Positions 33,029 to 46,041 of a DNA stretch of 64,000 bases are shown piece by piece. Where the stretch lies: assembly GCF_022581195.2 (NCBI RefSeq), contig NC_061470.1:4960001-5024000 (forward strand), written 5' to 3'. Position 1 is the first letter of the stretch; every line of letters starts with the position of its first letter. Made by a program: the position numbers and the translations under genes. This DNA is from Helicoverpa zea. Lineage: Eukaryota; Arthropoda; Insecta; Lepidoptera; Noctuidae. The notes beneath the pieces are model-generated. The model was not told the origin of the DNA and ran no database searches. It worked only from the letters and a program-made list of their open reading frames with translations.

Positions 33029-33375
33029 GTAAGCTAATAATAACATTTTCGTAAATCAAACAACTAGGGTGCCCATGAATTCTCGTTATGAGTCAAAATA
33101 TGGGTGATGGATTTTAAAACTGTTGTACTATTGTTATAGTTTCCCAAACAAAAGGTAGGTAGGTAAAAGGTAGGTGAAGCAAAAATACAAAAAAATCAGT
33201 CTGCACTTCGAATCTTCCCGTTTTTATTACTGCTAATTCCCGCTAATTATTATAAGCCTATATTAGTAGTTTAAGGTCACAAACTGCGTAAGTTAAAACT
33301 TCAATACCAATCTGTGTTTAATAATCTTAGCAAACTCGGATTGGTCTCACATAGCTTAATCTCATAGTCACCCTA

Positions 33376-33418
33376 TTAGTAAGGGACAGACGGCCTCCGT
33401 ACTGTTTCACTCGGCTCG
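33376..33418 (-). repeat. inverted partner of the 26689-26734 promoter element
   Basis: The reverse complement GAGCCGAGTGAAACAGTACG followed by GAGGCCGTCTGTCCCTTACT is similar to 26689-26734 in opposite orientation. The pair therefore brackets the THAP first exon. The rest of 33035-34000 holds nothing recognised. Confidence 0.5.
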
Positions 33419-34005
33419 TTTTTTGGTTAAAAATGCGCAGTCCTGTTTACTAATATTATGTCTATGATGTTAACATCCAAACGTTCGTGTCGCTTAATAT
33501 CACTTTCTCCCATAATAAATGTTTCTTTGATTTACTTTCATTAATGATTCTATTTTACTTTTGGTAAATACTTTAACGAACACCACGCAGATCTGGTTTT
33601 GGTTTGGTCAGACAGCGCAATTTGTTTGGTCAAATCAGTTGCGATCAATGACTGTTTCTTTTACTCGAATTATATTAATAATTCCTTCATGAGTGGGTTA
33701 TAAAGAATAAAACTAAATTTAAACATTGCAAACTCAATTTATATTTTGACAATCATGCATAAACGACACAAGCATCTCTTTATTTTTATTAACCATCACG
33801 ACACCGAGAAAGTCTGAAACAGAATGAATTACCTAATTAGTAATACCTGCCTAAATTGGCCCCATTGCTAAGATTTATCAATAAACCAAGTACCTATATA
33901 TAATAAATATCAGCTGCAGATCGTTAGCTATATATTTTTAATGTTACTGCCTAGAAGATATTTAAGGTACGTAGGTACCTACGTTGAGATGGTATGTACA
34001 ATGAT

Positions 34006-34146
34006 GTATGGGTTTGCCCTGGTAACTGGGTAGAGGAGGTCGGATAGGCAGACGCTCGTTATAAAACACTGGTACTCAGCTGCGTCCGTAGACTGGAAGG
34101 AAGCCGGCCCCAACACAGATGGGGAAAGGCTAGGCGGATGATGATG
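34006..34146 (+). mobile_element. 5'-truncated copy of the 16196 SINE family
   Basis: TGGTAACTGGGTAGAGGAGG, TCGGATAGGCAGACGC, CACTGGTACTCAGCTG and GGATGATGATGG follow the 3' half of the SINE at 16196-16588 in order, in plus orientation. The tRNA-like head is missing. Confidence 0.8.
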
Positions 34147-34234
34147 GTATTGGTACCCATTCTTTTTCCTGTCCTAAATTCATATACCTAAGCAAGATGT
34201 GAGCCGTAAATTGTAATAATATAAGGCAACTTAC

Positions 34235-34312
34235 AAAAAAGACGTTCTCCAGACCATAGATTGAATTTATAACTTCATCTATCTGCTTTATTAATTTATA
34301 TTTACTTTCTTC
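34235..34312 (-). CDS. candidate short coding exon, unknown protein
   Basis: On the minus strand an open stretch reads KYKLIKQIDEVINSIYGLEN then VFF, and runs into a perfect donor GTAAGT (34229-34234). Several AG acceptors are possible near 34303-34312. Charged and hydrophobic residues alternate as in a helix. No family is recognised and no partner exon was found. It lies inside the presumed THAP intron on the opposite strand. Confidence 0.35.
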
Positions 34313-34319
34313 AATCACA

Positions 34320-36599
34320 AATCATAATATATTTTCAGTTTTCATAATTTCTGTGGTTGCGGTATCATAAATATGTAAGATAGTAAAGAGAATGCTGCAG
34401 CCCAACCTAACCAGCACATTTTGTATAAAAAATAATTTATAATAGTTTTAATAGGATTTTTATTTTATTTTCTATTTTTTGGAAAAAACTGAAATGTAAT
34501 GGGTTACGTACCTGTATGCCAAACAGATGCCAAAGTATTTTTTTCTTTTTTATGGTTAGGTATTGTTCTATATTTTAGACCCAGCGTAGGTTTGAATACT
34601 TTTTGTTGCTTGTTGAGCTCAAACTATAGAAACATAATGAATTTATTGCTTTTATGTGTCCTGCATAAATATTATAGCATAGCTGTTTCCAATTTACGAA
34701 AATATATTATTTTCAATTACATTTTATTCGTTTTACTACTAGATAGCCGAGACGTTAATAAAAATGCATAAATGTATTTTATTGTTCACCCACCATTAAC
34801 GCTCTCGGTATTAGTCAAAATGTCTGGCTGTATAGTGTTGCTGTTGCCATCGGTGAACTCCCGCCAACATTTTGGCGCCATTACACGAGTGAGTTGTCAC
34901 AGAGGTTATGGTGCGTTATAATTTAGTTTATAACCCGACACTTTGCTGTTTAGGCAATGCAATTAGTAAATATGTCACGAATTATCGTTTGCTTTTTTTA
35001 TTGCATTGTTGGTATGTAAGTGATCGTTGGCATGACTCACATTAAGTGATCGTCGTAACAACTAAACTACTTTTTTATGATATAACTTGGCCTTTGTTCC
35101 CTATGCGGTCAGTAAATGTAACCTTCACCTATCTCAAAATATTGATTCTCTTTAGGTAAGTCAGTAGACTAACGTTTAAAATCGATTAATAAAAATTAGT
35201 CGATTATTTACGTTACAAAACGACTTGTCAACTTCTCCATGTTGTCAACGCTATCTTGCAGATCAAAACGTAAATCAGCAACACAATAAAATAATAAACG
35301 CATAAACAATGTTAAACTAAACTATGCAAGGGATGGCACCCTATTTTTCGGGCCATTCAACAGTTTACGTCCGTTTTAATACAACTCCTACAAATTGGTA
35401 TATGTCATAAATTACAGAGTGAAGACGCAACCCTGGCTCCCCTTAGCTTTGTGGGTGCATTCATATTAGGACGCTTCTGGGTTACCGAATTTAATTCTTT
35501 GTTAATGTTAGATTTTGTTAAAAAATGCGACTGGGTTCAGTGTAAGAACAACTTGATTTTCATCACTTTGCCAAAAGAAAAATAATTAAGTATGGTTTAT
35601 TCATCTAATGCATTTTCAAAGGGTCCTAAGTTTTCCTAGCTCTAGTAAACATGGCCGTTTCAGGATCTTGAAATTGTTTAAAGGATATAAGCATCAATCA
35701 TTAATAGCCATAAATAACACAAAAATAACAGAAGCAAACTGAAATTCTCAACACAGCACATGTCGAACATTGTCGGCCAAACAGTGGCGCGTCCCTCCCA
35801 ATTATTGACAAGTTTTATTGCGCTTCCTATCCGAGCCGCTTTATCAACGTATGTCACTCTGCCCGATACAACCATTGAACGAAACCCACAGAAAAATAAA
35901 CCTTTTGGTCATAGAAATAAGGGTTAATGTATGTGTATGTGTAATACTGTTATTTCTACTTAATTTGATGGCAAAACTTTCTATATCGAACTCATTTATA
36001 CTTCTAAACATTATCAGGAGGGGTTCGCGCGGATTCGACGGCCAATGGGCCTTCAAGATTGATATCTTAAAGTAATACGACTGTGTCTATTTGTATACGT
36101 TTTATGGCATTTGGCGGACAATAATTTCGGCTTTCTTAATTTGGTCGTTAAGTGTTGTGTAGGGAATTAAAAGTGTAATAAAACTGATAAAATAACAATA
36201 TAAAGTTTTGTCTGACACTTCTGTTAGATTAGTTGGATAATATTTTGGTATTTCTATATGAAAAGTTGTCTTACTAACTAGGTATAATAAAGTATTATTT
36301 TCTGGTTTAGAATTGAAGAAGTCTTTCTTTACGTAATTATGTAGATCTAGATCAGCATCTAGATTAGCATTCTTTGAATGCGTGACAGCTAATGTTAGCT
36401 TAGAATTTGGTAACCCTTTCAAGTAGTATCGTAGAATAGGATAGGTGTAGTAAGGTTAGGAATTCAGCAAAATAAATAATTTTGACTAACAATTTTGTGT
36501 ACTAAATTAACAGCCCCTGTTAACTTCCCTTCAAAATCGCTATACTTGCAGATGCAAAAAGCAAGCTAATTTAAATTCTTATTTCGTTAAAATAAAGAT
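34320..36599. other. unrecognised non-coding DNA
   Basis: AT-rich, with only short low-complexity open frames. No gene, RNA or nameable repeat is seen. Confidence 0.45.
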
Positions 36600-36830
36600 A
36601 CTGCGTGTGTTCACCGCGTGTGACCGCGTCCGTCCGCATTGACATTAGAACATCACCAATCACTCGATTCAGTTTGAGCGGCCGTGCGTTATAAATCGAC
36701 TAAATCGCCCACCCCTAGTCCGACCGCTAGTGTACCGTGAACTCGACTAATTTCTTTGTTGTTAGGCACACGCACCGCACTAGTAATCAGTACAGTCTTT
36801 GTCACAGATGTTTTTTTTTCTTGTAAAAAA
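36600..36830 (+). promoter_or_regulatory. candidate TATA-type promoter
   Basis: A GC-richer patch with CACCGCGTGTGACCGCGTCC precedes TTATAAAT (36689-36696). CACCCCTAGTCCGACC lies about 20-30 bp on, and an initiator-like ATCAGTACAG is found at 36786-36795. No convincing coding exon follows, so if this is a promoter the first exon is non-coding. Weak call. Confidence 0.3.
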
Positions 36831-39800
36831 GATGCTCATTGCGGATTCTAAAAGTGTTTCATTTGTAAATGGGACGATCTTAGATGTATCTATTCAAAGA
36901 GAAAATGATATCCAGTTAATTTTTGAAACACTCAATAAAACATTTTAATTATCAATAATCGACTATGTATCGTGGTAATTTTGGATAATCAATTCCCTAT
37001 ATGTGTAATACGACATACGGCTCTTTGTGCTAATTTTGAATTTTGAAGCTTCGCTTCGAGCATTTAAAATGTAGCGCCATTTGTTTTTACCGCCAAAACG
37101 AAATGCTAGCATAGTTTTTCGTCACCTGCACTAGAGCAGGGACATTGCAACAAATTATTTATGTTCGGTCAAGCCAAACGATTATTGCTAGCGACGTATG
37201 TCAAGAACAGAAATGCGTTTAAGAGGGGGACCAACTTGTCAGTGCCGGCTAAGTATACAATGGATTATTAAAAATGTATGGGTATCACTTGCATTATAAC
37301 GTGGGGTAAATGGGGCTTCTTAAGTGGATTATGTTCGTCACAATATGTTTAATATTCGAATAGGTGTTGTGAATAGTGTTCGGTAATGTTCTTTGTTCTA
37401 TTAATTAGGCCTCTTCACATATTTACATTAATATTAAAGGACAAAAGTGCTATAATGAACTTAGGTACTTTTTTAGTAGCATTTGTGGCAAAAGATATTG
37501 TTTAATGTACTGATATTACAACTCTGTGATATTTTTATCGAGTGAAACCTCTCGGCAACACAGCTTATAAATTAATAATTTTAACGCGTCGCAGTTATTG
37601 TACAAAAACAACATACAACTCCCGCTAAGTTGTGCAGTGTGATTTCAAACAGCAATCACCATGTTTTTATTCCATTCTCACTCGGGAACTATTCAAAAGA
37701 TTTAACAAACCCCGCTACTAGTCTGTAGCGCGGGAAAAGCGAACACAAAAACTGGTATCGAGACCAGAATGTTGCACTGACAGTTCCTAGTAGTGCTAAT
37801 GTAATGGAGCTATGCTGGCCGAGGCTCGAAATATGCTGTACCCCAACATACTCAGCGTATAATCAAGTGCACCTGCCCGCGACCCTGTAGGTCGCTGATA
37901 CCAATCGGAATAGATAACATACTTTTTATTGCTATTATAATTATCTTTATTTGGTCACCCCATCACACGCTCAATACTTCACAGTTCAATGCTTTTAGAA
38001 AAACGGCCATTTTTACGACGCAAAAGTGTCGTTGTTGTCTTGTAAATACGTTGTAAACGTGATGACGTTTATGTAATTTTAATTGCAGTTCACTCGGGGT
38101 TAAAAGTTAAATGATTGCATCAGCAAATAGGAAAATTGTGCTATTTTTTTATCATTGTCCGTGGCACGTTTACGCTTGAACGATAATGATCTAGGAAATA
38201 CTAGACTAGCGCATGTAATTAAGCGACAAATAATAGTTTGATTAAATACGGAGATATCGGCCGGTGATTAATTAAAGTTAATTAAGAAAACAACAGTTTT
38301 TCAAATTGAAAACGTTTCATTTGAATCAGCTATTAGCATTTATAACTACATTAATTTCTGGCTAATAAAAATAATGGGCGCACATCAATTGTTTTAGAGC
38401 CCTGTTGGTATTTAACTAGCTATTAAACGAATGCAACTTTATAAATGATGGCAGTATATTATTACAATTTAATATAAAGTTAGTCAAGAGAATAGAATAG
38501 AATATTACTTATTTATTTTACACCAATAGAGCGAACATGAAAGGACGAATCAAAAAATATGCGTGAGTACAATAGGCGATCTTATCGCTAAAAGTGTTAA
38601 TGTGATCGTTTTAAGCATTTTGAAAACTCTGCAATTACAAAAATGAAGTTTTGGTCATCTCACCCCGCTTGAAACTTGGATGAGATCGAGTGGGATAAGT
38701 CGACCAAAACCTCATGAAAATGTGATATATTTTTTTTGAAAAAGCTTTTTTTTTCTCAGTTTTCGAATTTGAGTGTTCAGTTAAAAAAATAGTTTCGTGC
38801 ACGAACTAATCCCTCACATTAGGCGAAATGGTTGATGCGTTTGCCTTATTTAAAAACAAAAAAAAACTCCGCGTCGCTGACAGACGCTCGTTAAATGGTG
38901 ACACGGAATTTTTCACCAACTTATTTCCCTGTTTTTTGAGTGATTGCTGTTATTTTTGGGCGAATCTTTGAACTAAAATAGTGTTGGGGACTTCGAAAAT
39001 GAAAGGGTATTTTTTATCGATTCGATATTTACGCAAGACTTTCCTACGATCATCGAATATTGACACAAAAAAAATAACATGCAACTGACTATTAAAGGCA
39101 TAAACTTATGGCCTTTCCCAATATAACTTTTACTAGAGATAGAATTTTGATATAAGCTCCATACGAGAGCATAATATTATATACATACTTATCTTTAGTT
39201 ACAATACAACAGATACATAGAAAATTTCAACAATTGGTCGAATTTAGACCAATCAGGATATTTGATTATTCTACTGGATCAAAATATTCTTCAAACACAT
39301 GACGTTTTTTTCGAAATTACCATAAGATGACGATCAGGAAATAAATTATTCGATGTATCGATACTAAAGTGACAGCGCAGCGCCCCCTGCCGGCAGCTAA
39401 TCACAACGCCATTACGTGTGTGGCACGCGAACCATACCGTAATTTAGTAGAACTAACTTCATATTATCAGTTAGTAGTATAAACTTTATCACGTATACTT
39501 TATTGCTCATATTAGCTAAGTTCGGAAACTTTTTTTGCTGTTGGCAGTTCATGAAGGTGAGTAATCGACTAATTTGTTGTTTTTTTTAGGTTATTTCCTG
39601 CTTAGCGCCTAATGTGCCTGATGGGACACGATAAATAAAGAGCTTCAATGAAATATAATATTTAGTTTTAAAGCTTTTAAGATAATCTTGTCTTTAACAT
39701 GGTGTTGAGAGTCTGATCCCCAGTAAAACTATGTGCTCATCATAAAAGTAAATATTTTCTGTAGGTATAGAGAAAACTTTTATATTTTCTTCAGGTGCTT

Positions 39801-40599
39801 TTCTATGTAGGTAGGTACAATAGAAATTATGTTTCCTTTTTATTACGATTTCGTATTTCGACGTTTCCAATCGATTCCATCTAATTTTACAATCCACAAA
39901 GAAAAATACTATTCAATAAAACCCATGCTTCACACAATATGTCGAAACTAAATGACTTCTGTGCTTTTATGGCGTCAGTAATCGACAAAGAAAATGGAGC
40001 ACCAGCACCATTAACTATAGTTTGTCTACAAACGCTCCCACCTAACTATTGTGATGAAAACACCAGTTTTAAAAGTATCAAATGTTCTCAAACAATGCTG
40101 TAACGCATCGATATAAATTATTCGATAATCGAATAGAATTCGAACGTTACTCGAATAGAATTCGGACATTATTCGAATGGGATTTGAATGGTCAACTGTT
40201 TGTGGAAACAATTGCACTATATAATGTGTTTTGAGTATAATGTGGAGGCGCCAAACAATGTCATGGTTTAAGGTGGGCTGGATGATACGAATTGAATTGA
40301 CCCTCTACTCTTTTTGATACGATTCGTAGCACCATGATTTTAAAGTGTACAGGATCACTAGCTCAGAATACATTTTGCACATTCCTTTTTTTTAAATAAT
40401 CCCAGTTACATATGATATTTTGGTTTTGAAAAAAGTTAATCGGCGTCTTATCCTACGTTGGTAAATGAGTTAATAAATTAACTTGATGAAGTTAACCTGA
40501 GGAAATAAAATATGGCATTTACCCGTACTTAGGTGTCTATGATTTTCTAAACTTTTACTTAATCCCGTAAAATCTACTACACACTAATGGCTTGAAACC
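36831..40599. other. unrecognised non-coding DNA
   Basis: No gene is recognised. A GC-richer spot at 39370-39435 (GCGCAGCGCCCCCTGCCGGC) directly follows a TATCGATA palindrome (39356-39363). Confidence 0.4.
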
Positions 40600-40745
40600 A
40601 AGTCCCGTTCATCACGGTCAGTTGCTCCACCTATCTATGCGAGTCCGTGACAATGACAGCAGCCGTCAATGGCGGGTGACATTATGGCGGCCTGTCACGA
40701 GATGCGTGCGCGCCATTTAGCTAATAAAAGGGGACGGGAGGGTGC
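40600..40745. promoter_or_regulatory. candidate enhancer patch
   Basis: This GC-rich, non-coding patch contains CAATGACAGCAGCCGTCAAT, GGCGGGTGACATTATGGCGG and GCGCCATTTAGCTAATAAAA. Meis-like TGACAG and TGACA sites lie next to posterior-Hox-like ATAAAA. Inference only. Confidence 0.25.
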
Positions 40746-40897
40746 TATTGGAATTCCATATATCGACCTTGATTAAAGTGTTATGGATAGGGTAAAGTTT
40801 ACGGTAATTTGAAAGAGGTACTTAGTATTCCGTGATTTTACTCGAGTCCAGGGATAGCTGTTTTAGCACCCCTATTAATCTAATCTTAAGCCGAAAA

Positions 40898-40983
40898 TCG
40901 ATCTCAGTGGCGTGCACTTGGAGAGGCCTATGTCCAGCAGTGGACTGCGATAGGCTGATGATGATGATGATGATGATGATGTT
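40898..40983 (+). mobile_element. SINE 3'-end fragment with (GAT)n tail
   Basis: GTGGCGTGCACTTGGAGAGG then CCTATGTCCAGCAGTGGACT is a dispersed lepidopteran SINE/LINE tail, ending in a pure (GAT)n run at 40956-40981. Confidence 0.75.
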
Positions 40984-41915
40984 GATTAATCTAATGATTA
41001 CTTTTAGGCTACTTTAAAGATACATTAAAATCCGTTCAGTTTTTGATCAAGACAACAAAGGTACGACAAGTACATTGATATTTTCTATTTTTGCTTCCTT
41101 TATGCATAGATTGGTCAAGTTAGAAAGGTCATATCATTCTAAGCACATAAATCAACGTAACCAATCAAAAAAAGCAACAACAAACAAGTGTAAGTTAACT
41201 CAATAACAGCGCTATTGAGCTATCGGAAAGTGCTGTTTAAAAATTGATTAACTTGTAGCCCCGGCATCAGCTGTCTATTGGAAGTTAACACCCCATTATA
41301 GCAACAGAAACAGTAATCATTATGTGGCACCTTGTAAGACTGTGTTTACATGAAACTACACTTTTTTTGCAAGAAAAAAAAGCATGGCTGCCATTTGTGG
41401 GGGGAAATGTGTTCGTGAAATATAGGCGTTGTGTTCGAATATTGTTAACGCCTGAGGTGGTAAAAAAAAGAGTATGAAGCTATATTTTTTATCTTTGATA
41501 CCAGTATTCGACCGCTTGATCAAAAATAAGTCCCGGGCTACCTAGCTCGATATTTGCTGAACCACAAGTCATTCTTGATTTGAGTGATGTATGTGCTTTT
41601 GGGTCTAAGCTATGTCCCAACAACAATGATATTGGTTCACCGATTTCAATTCTCAATTTTAGAAAGCTAAACCTATCCTACAAACGGTTAGAAATTACTT
41701 AGTCATTTCCTCAAATTTTAAGTTTATCGTAAAAAATCTAAATAAAACCTCCCTAAACACAAAAACGAAACCCAATAAATAAAACCTAACAAATTACATA
41801 AAAAAACAAACACAACATTACAAAACCGCCCATGAATTGTCTTAGCAACACAACATGACATTTGCAAGTCGCAAATATTTTAGAAAAACGACTCAATTAA
41901 GTCTTCCAGTTACAT
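40984..41915. other. unrecognised non-coding DNA
   Basis: AT-rich, nothing recognised. Confidence 0.45.
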
Positions 41916-42030
41916 GTAAGCCAAAGCCTTAGTCCAGTGACCAGGTGGACTGATGCCATTAATATCAATTGAAGACTGACCGTCTGGGACCAACGTAACT
42001 TGACCTCCCACACCCCTACACGAGCCAAGA
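41910..42030 (-). CDS. coding-like fragment, unknown
   Basis: The minus strand reads GQVTLVPDGQSSIDINGISP then PGHWTKALAYM before TAA, with balanced coding-like composition that differs from the AT-rich surroundings. A splice donor GTAACT overlaps the stop. It may be a terminal exon, an internal exon or a piece of a repeat. No family is recognised. Confidence 0.25.
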
Positions 42031-42107
42031 ATCACGACCAAGATGGGGTGGTTGTATAGTACAATACAGGCCAACGTATGATGGTCAAAGAAATATTTTA
42101 TGAGCAA

Positions 42108-43273
42108 GTTTCCGTCGTTCGAAGAGTAATGCGAATTTGATACTAATGCTTTTCCGTTTTGGAGTTGTCGATTTTGTACTTAATAGGAAGCGATATATAA
42201 AAAAGATGACACCAATTTGGAGTTATTGCAGCGGTTAACATATGTCAGCGGCTTGCTGTTTCTTAAGTGGGTGTTATTCTTTTTTAAAAGGATGTCGTTG
42301 AATTTTGTATTTTCTTTATTTATTTCTGCAAACTTCAAAATTCTTCAACGACTAGCTTACTACCTATATTCATTATTTTTCACATTATTTACTAAAATGC
42401 CATTATCGTGCTATCAACGAGGCCGAAAAATATTTACACCTTATTGACCCCTGATACGAGTAGTTCCGTCAATGTTTTAGAAACCATAGCCGGACACCAT
42501 CTAAACTATTTCTAAGTTTCTGTCTCAGTTACTATGTACTTGTAATAACAGCTTTGTTTGTGAAAAATAAATAAATTATGCGTATAGCTACTGAAATACT
42601 CTCTAATTTAACAACTAATGACAAACCCCAAACACAAGCAAATCCTCGCACACTTATATCAGGCCAGCGTTCAATTACAAGGAAACGCATCGCCAACTCC
42701 ACGGCAACAGTTTATCACCGCGTCTTGTCACACACACGATCTTCATCAGTCCATTCAGTTCCCTCGTGTGTGCACCAGTAGGTCTGGTGTCTTTTGTTTT
42801 TGCGAATATCTGTTGTGTGTTACGTAAATTATAGTATCTAATTACTTTAGCAGTCATAGATAATTTAGCACGTAACTACAGTAGGTAGGTGTTACATTGT
42901 ACATACATCTTATATTCAACGGATTATTTTATATCGACTTGTGAGTCTTTGAAATATTTTGATCTGCTTGTGTGCGGATGCCTAGTACAAATTCAGTAAA
43001 AGTTCATTGATAAATGCAATTAAACGGAGTAGGATATTATTTGTGCCTTGTAATTTTAAAAGGATATCAATACCACCCACCAAAATTGTAGCAAAACAAA
43101 CAAAACTCAATCTAGAAACAATTAAAAAGATGACCCCACCAGCTGCACATACCCTCGCCATTACAATAGGTATCAGTCACAGAGTCACAGCGACATTCGT
43201 CAAGGGTCTGTGTTGCCAGATTACTCAGGATTATGTACTGGCAACTTGCATTAGTGGCTTTATTTGATGATTG
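42108..43273. other. unrecognised non-coding DNA
   Basis: No gene or named repeat is seen. Confidence 0.4.
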
Positions 43274-43450
43274 GGAGTTTTTTACCGACTTAAAAAAGGA
43301 GATTGTATTCGACGTTTAAAAAAAACTTTAAAGAGACGCCTGCATCGATTTGAAATATTATTTCTTTATATGGAAGAGTATACTTGCAGTTGAGTTTCAT
43401 TGTCACCTGGCCAGGATCTGATGATGGCAACCCTGAGAATCTTGGGCTAC
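43274..43450 (+). repeat. partial Lepidoptera dispersed repeat (ACCGACTT family)
   Basis: ACCGACTTAAAAAAGGAG, then CATCGATTTGAAATATTATT, GAAGAGTATACTTGCAG and CAGGATCTGATGATGG appear in the order of a repeat common in moths and butterflies. The far end is not seen here. Confidence 0.65.
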
Positions 43451-43539
43451 CCTACCACTATACCTACAATATGCAGAAACAACCTACCAGCAACTAAAAG
43501 GAGAGTAGCACTTTTTCTGTACTTACCAAAACATTTATT

Positions 43540-44300
43540 CCCAACGATTTTCTCGCATGGCAATCCATCAGCGAGTGTAGCAACACTGTTAGTGTCGCGG
43601 CCACGAGCCAGTCGACCGAGAGAGTCAATAAGGGCGGGAAATGAACGGGGGTCGTGTTTGACCGGCCCGGCAGACGCAATTATATTAAGATTACATATTT
43701 ATCTCTCGAGACGGACCGATTTCTTATAGGGGCTTACAAGTTTTGTGTGGGTCGTTATAGAGCTGATTATACTGAAAGTTAAATGACTACGGATTTATAT
43801 TCAGCAGAAGAAGCAGCCTTTAGCAGGTCCAGACAGCAATCACTTCTTGGTAGTGGTTGGGTTGGTTTCAAAACTTCAAAAACACGGCACAAAACTTTAC
43901 CCCTTACTGACCAAGCATGATTTAGTATTTCAAAGTAAGTGCAGAGAGAGAACCCCGTAGTAGGTATAGTAAGTGTAGGATCGTGGTAGTTGATTCTAAG
44001 TCCCGAATAATTGAACAAAACTTATTAATTTTAATTCCAATTTACAAAAACGCAAAATATCACCTTTTTCCAATTTCCTTTTAAAAACTTAAAGGGTGGT
44101 AATAACACCTCTATATACACAAAGAGCATTGGAAACCAAGTCGTTTGATCCCCGATATTGATTCGGTAGCTCAGCGGCCGTCGTCCCGGGTCGATGTTAT
44201 CATTGTTCTAATGTTTACCCCACTGTACTCTGATGACCAGAGACCACGAGATTGCGTCGGGAAATGCGCGGGAAATTTTGACAGTTCAAGACTTATCTAC
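43540..44300. promoter_or_regulatory. GC-richer patches, possible regulatory DNA
   Basis: Two GC-rich patches stand out: 43580-43680 (GTCGCGGCCACGAGCCAGTC, GACCGGCCCGGCAGACGC) and 44155-44280 (CGGTAGCTCAGCGGCCGTCG, TGCGTCGGGAAATGCGCGGG). They are non-coding in all frames over any useful length. Function unknown. Confidence 0.2.
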
Positions 44301-45844
44301 TTATTTTTCGTTTAATATTTGGTGAACTCGTAAAATAGCTATTGAAACCCGAAAGGGTTATGAATAATAAATGACTGCAACAAAAATTTTTGATATACTT
44401 TTCCAAAACGTGAACTGATCACTGATCACTAAAAAAAAAAAAAAACAAAAAAAGGCTGATTAAATAAAACTTAATTAAATTAAAAGTACTTTTATGCATA
44501 AAGAACACATTTTCTGAAAAATTACACACCAAACACGCAAAACAAATACCTATCCAATTTAATCCTCTAATTTCCATTTGGAGTAACACAATTCGATTTA
44601 AACAGCCTTATCGGAATATCGATAATCATTATGCGATTTATAGCTCGTATCGATTGGTAATCGATTCCCACGGGTGTATCGAGTTGGGGAGGACATATTT
44701 TTGCGTCACCCCGTTGTTTGGTCAACCGGAACTTCTGGCGCTTTGAACTTTCGAATTAGGAATTATAATTTTCTAAATTTAAATTTTATTCGTGTCAATG
44801 CTGTTTGTAATACTGGTCATAAATAATTTGGATGATACCTTTAATTCGAGTTTAATTTATTGTAAAGAAAAAGTTGATGTTTTGCGTTTAAATCAACACA
44901 TTATTAATGATATTTGATAAGTTAGTTAAATACTTTGTAAGATTAAATTAAATACTTCTAAAGCCATTGTTTGTCTAGACTACATATTTACTTATACAAT
45001 AAAAAATAATATACTTATCTCCTGTGAGTTCCTACTAAGTACAGTAAAAAAGAAATATTTTGTAACATCACAGACAATTTAAAGTTCTATAAAAGTTGAT
45101 TGTATTTTTTAATATTAGGAAAAACCGAAGGCATGAATAAAATTACGATATGAAACACGTAACCTCCGTATTTTTATATTGGAAGCCGAGCTAATGTCAT
45201 TCAAATTTCAAATTAGGAACAGTATGTTGTGTATCATGCCTGTTATTTTAAAAAAGAACCTCTTTAGACCAATCTTTCTGGCTGTCAGATAGGTAGGCAC
45301 GGGGTGGTACCTTAGGCTGAACGAGCTGGCTTAGGTAAGATGACTAAAGTAAGTTTTATCTGACCAAAAGTAAAGTAGGTCTCGAAAAGATTAATAAAAG
45401 AAAACCTCTCCAGTATTTCAATTAAGATTGTCAACTATTTAGCAATTTAAAAAAACCATTCATTTTCTACCAATTTTATAATGTCTTCCAGACCGTCCAC
45501 GTTTTCCCACTAAGTACATTTTCTTTTAAAAAATCCCTTCAGGTCTCAATTAAATCCAATTAAACAATTCATAGCGTAAAGTAAACCCATTCCTGGCATC
45601 CAGTCCGTAATTCCAGCCACAATATGTCTGGAATATATAATTATTATGACGTTTGTCGTTGCCTCGTCAAAGTTGACACGTTAGAATTTAGACGGAGACA
45701 CAATTGTGTAGTCTGGATGGCCAGTGTTCGTATTGGCTATGGTTGGCACTTTTACGCGAAAGTGTGTGGACTAGCTTTTATGCTGTAAATATGTTGCTGG
45801 ATGTGATAAGGGGCGGAAAATTCAAATACAAAATTTTCTTTTGA
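44301..45844. other. unrecognised non-coding DNA
   Basis: AT-rich. Several ATCGAT cores lie at 44617-44690. No gene is seen. Confidence 0.4.
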
Positions 45845-46041
45845 TCTACACTAATATTATAAAGCTGAAGAGTTTGTTTGTTTGTTTGAACGCGCTAATC
45901 TCAGGAACTACTGGTCCAATTTGAAAATTTCTTTCAGTGTTAGATAGCCCATTTACCGAGGAAGGCTACAGGCCTTACTTTTTATTCCGGTACGGGAAGT
46001 AGTTCCCACGGGATGCGGGTGAAACCGCTGGCAGAAGCTAG
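45845..46041 (+). mobile_element. short non-autonomous Helitron (Lepidoptera type)
   Basis: It begins TCTACACTAATATTATAAAG after A and ends GGCAGAAGCTAG before T. The internal blocks TCAGTGTTAGATAGCCCATT and CCGGTACGGGAAGTAGTTCC are the least decayed of the copies here. Confidence 0.92.

Noticed and set aside
35630..35750. Possible THAP exon 2 (acceptor CCTAAG then TTTTCCTAGC)
   Set aside because: The phase fits, but the reading after Phe-Pro lacks the conserved Trp and the Cys/His zinc ligands expected of the THAP domain.
35818..36422. Overlapping open frames of 70-106 codons on both strands
   Set aside because: AT-rich low-complexity composition, no domain or splice context on either strand.
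44155..44200. tRNA-like A box (GGTAGCTCAGCGG) followed by GGGTCGATG
   Set aside because: The A box matches, but the B-box-like word is only about 11 bp downstream instead of 30-40 and no cloverleaf can be drawn. Not called as a tRNA or SINE head.
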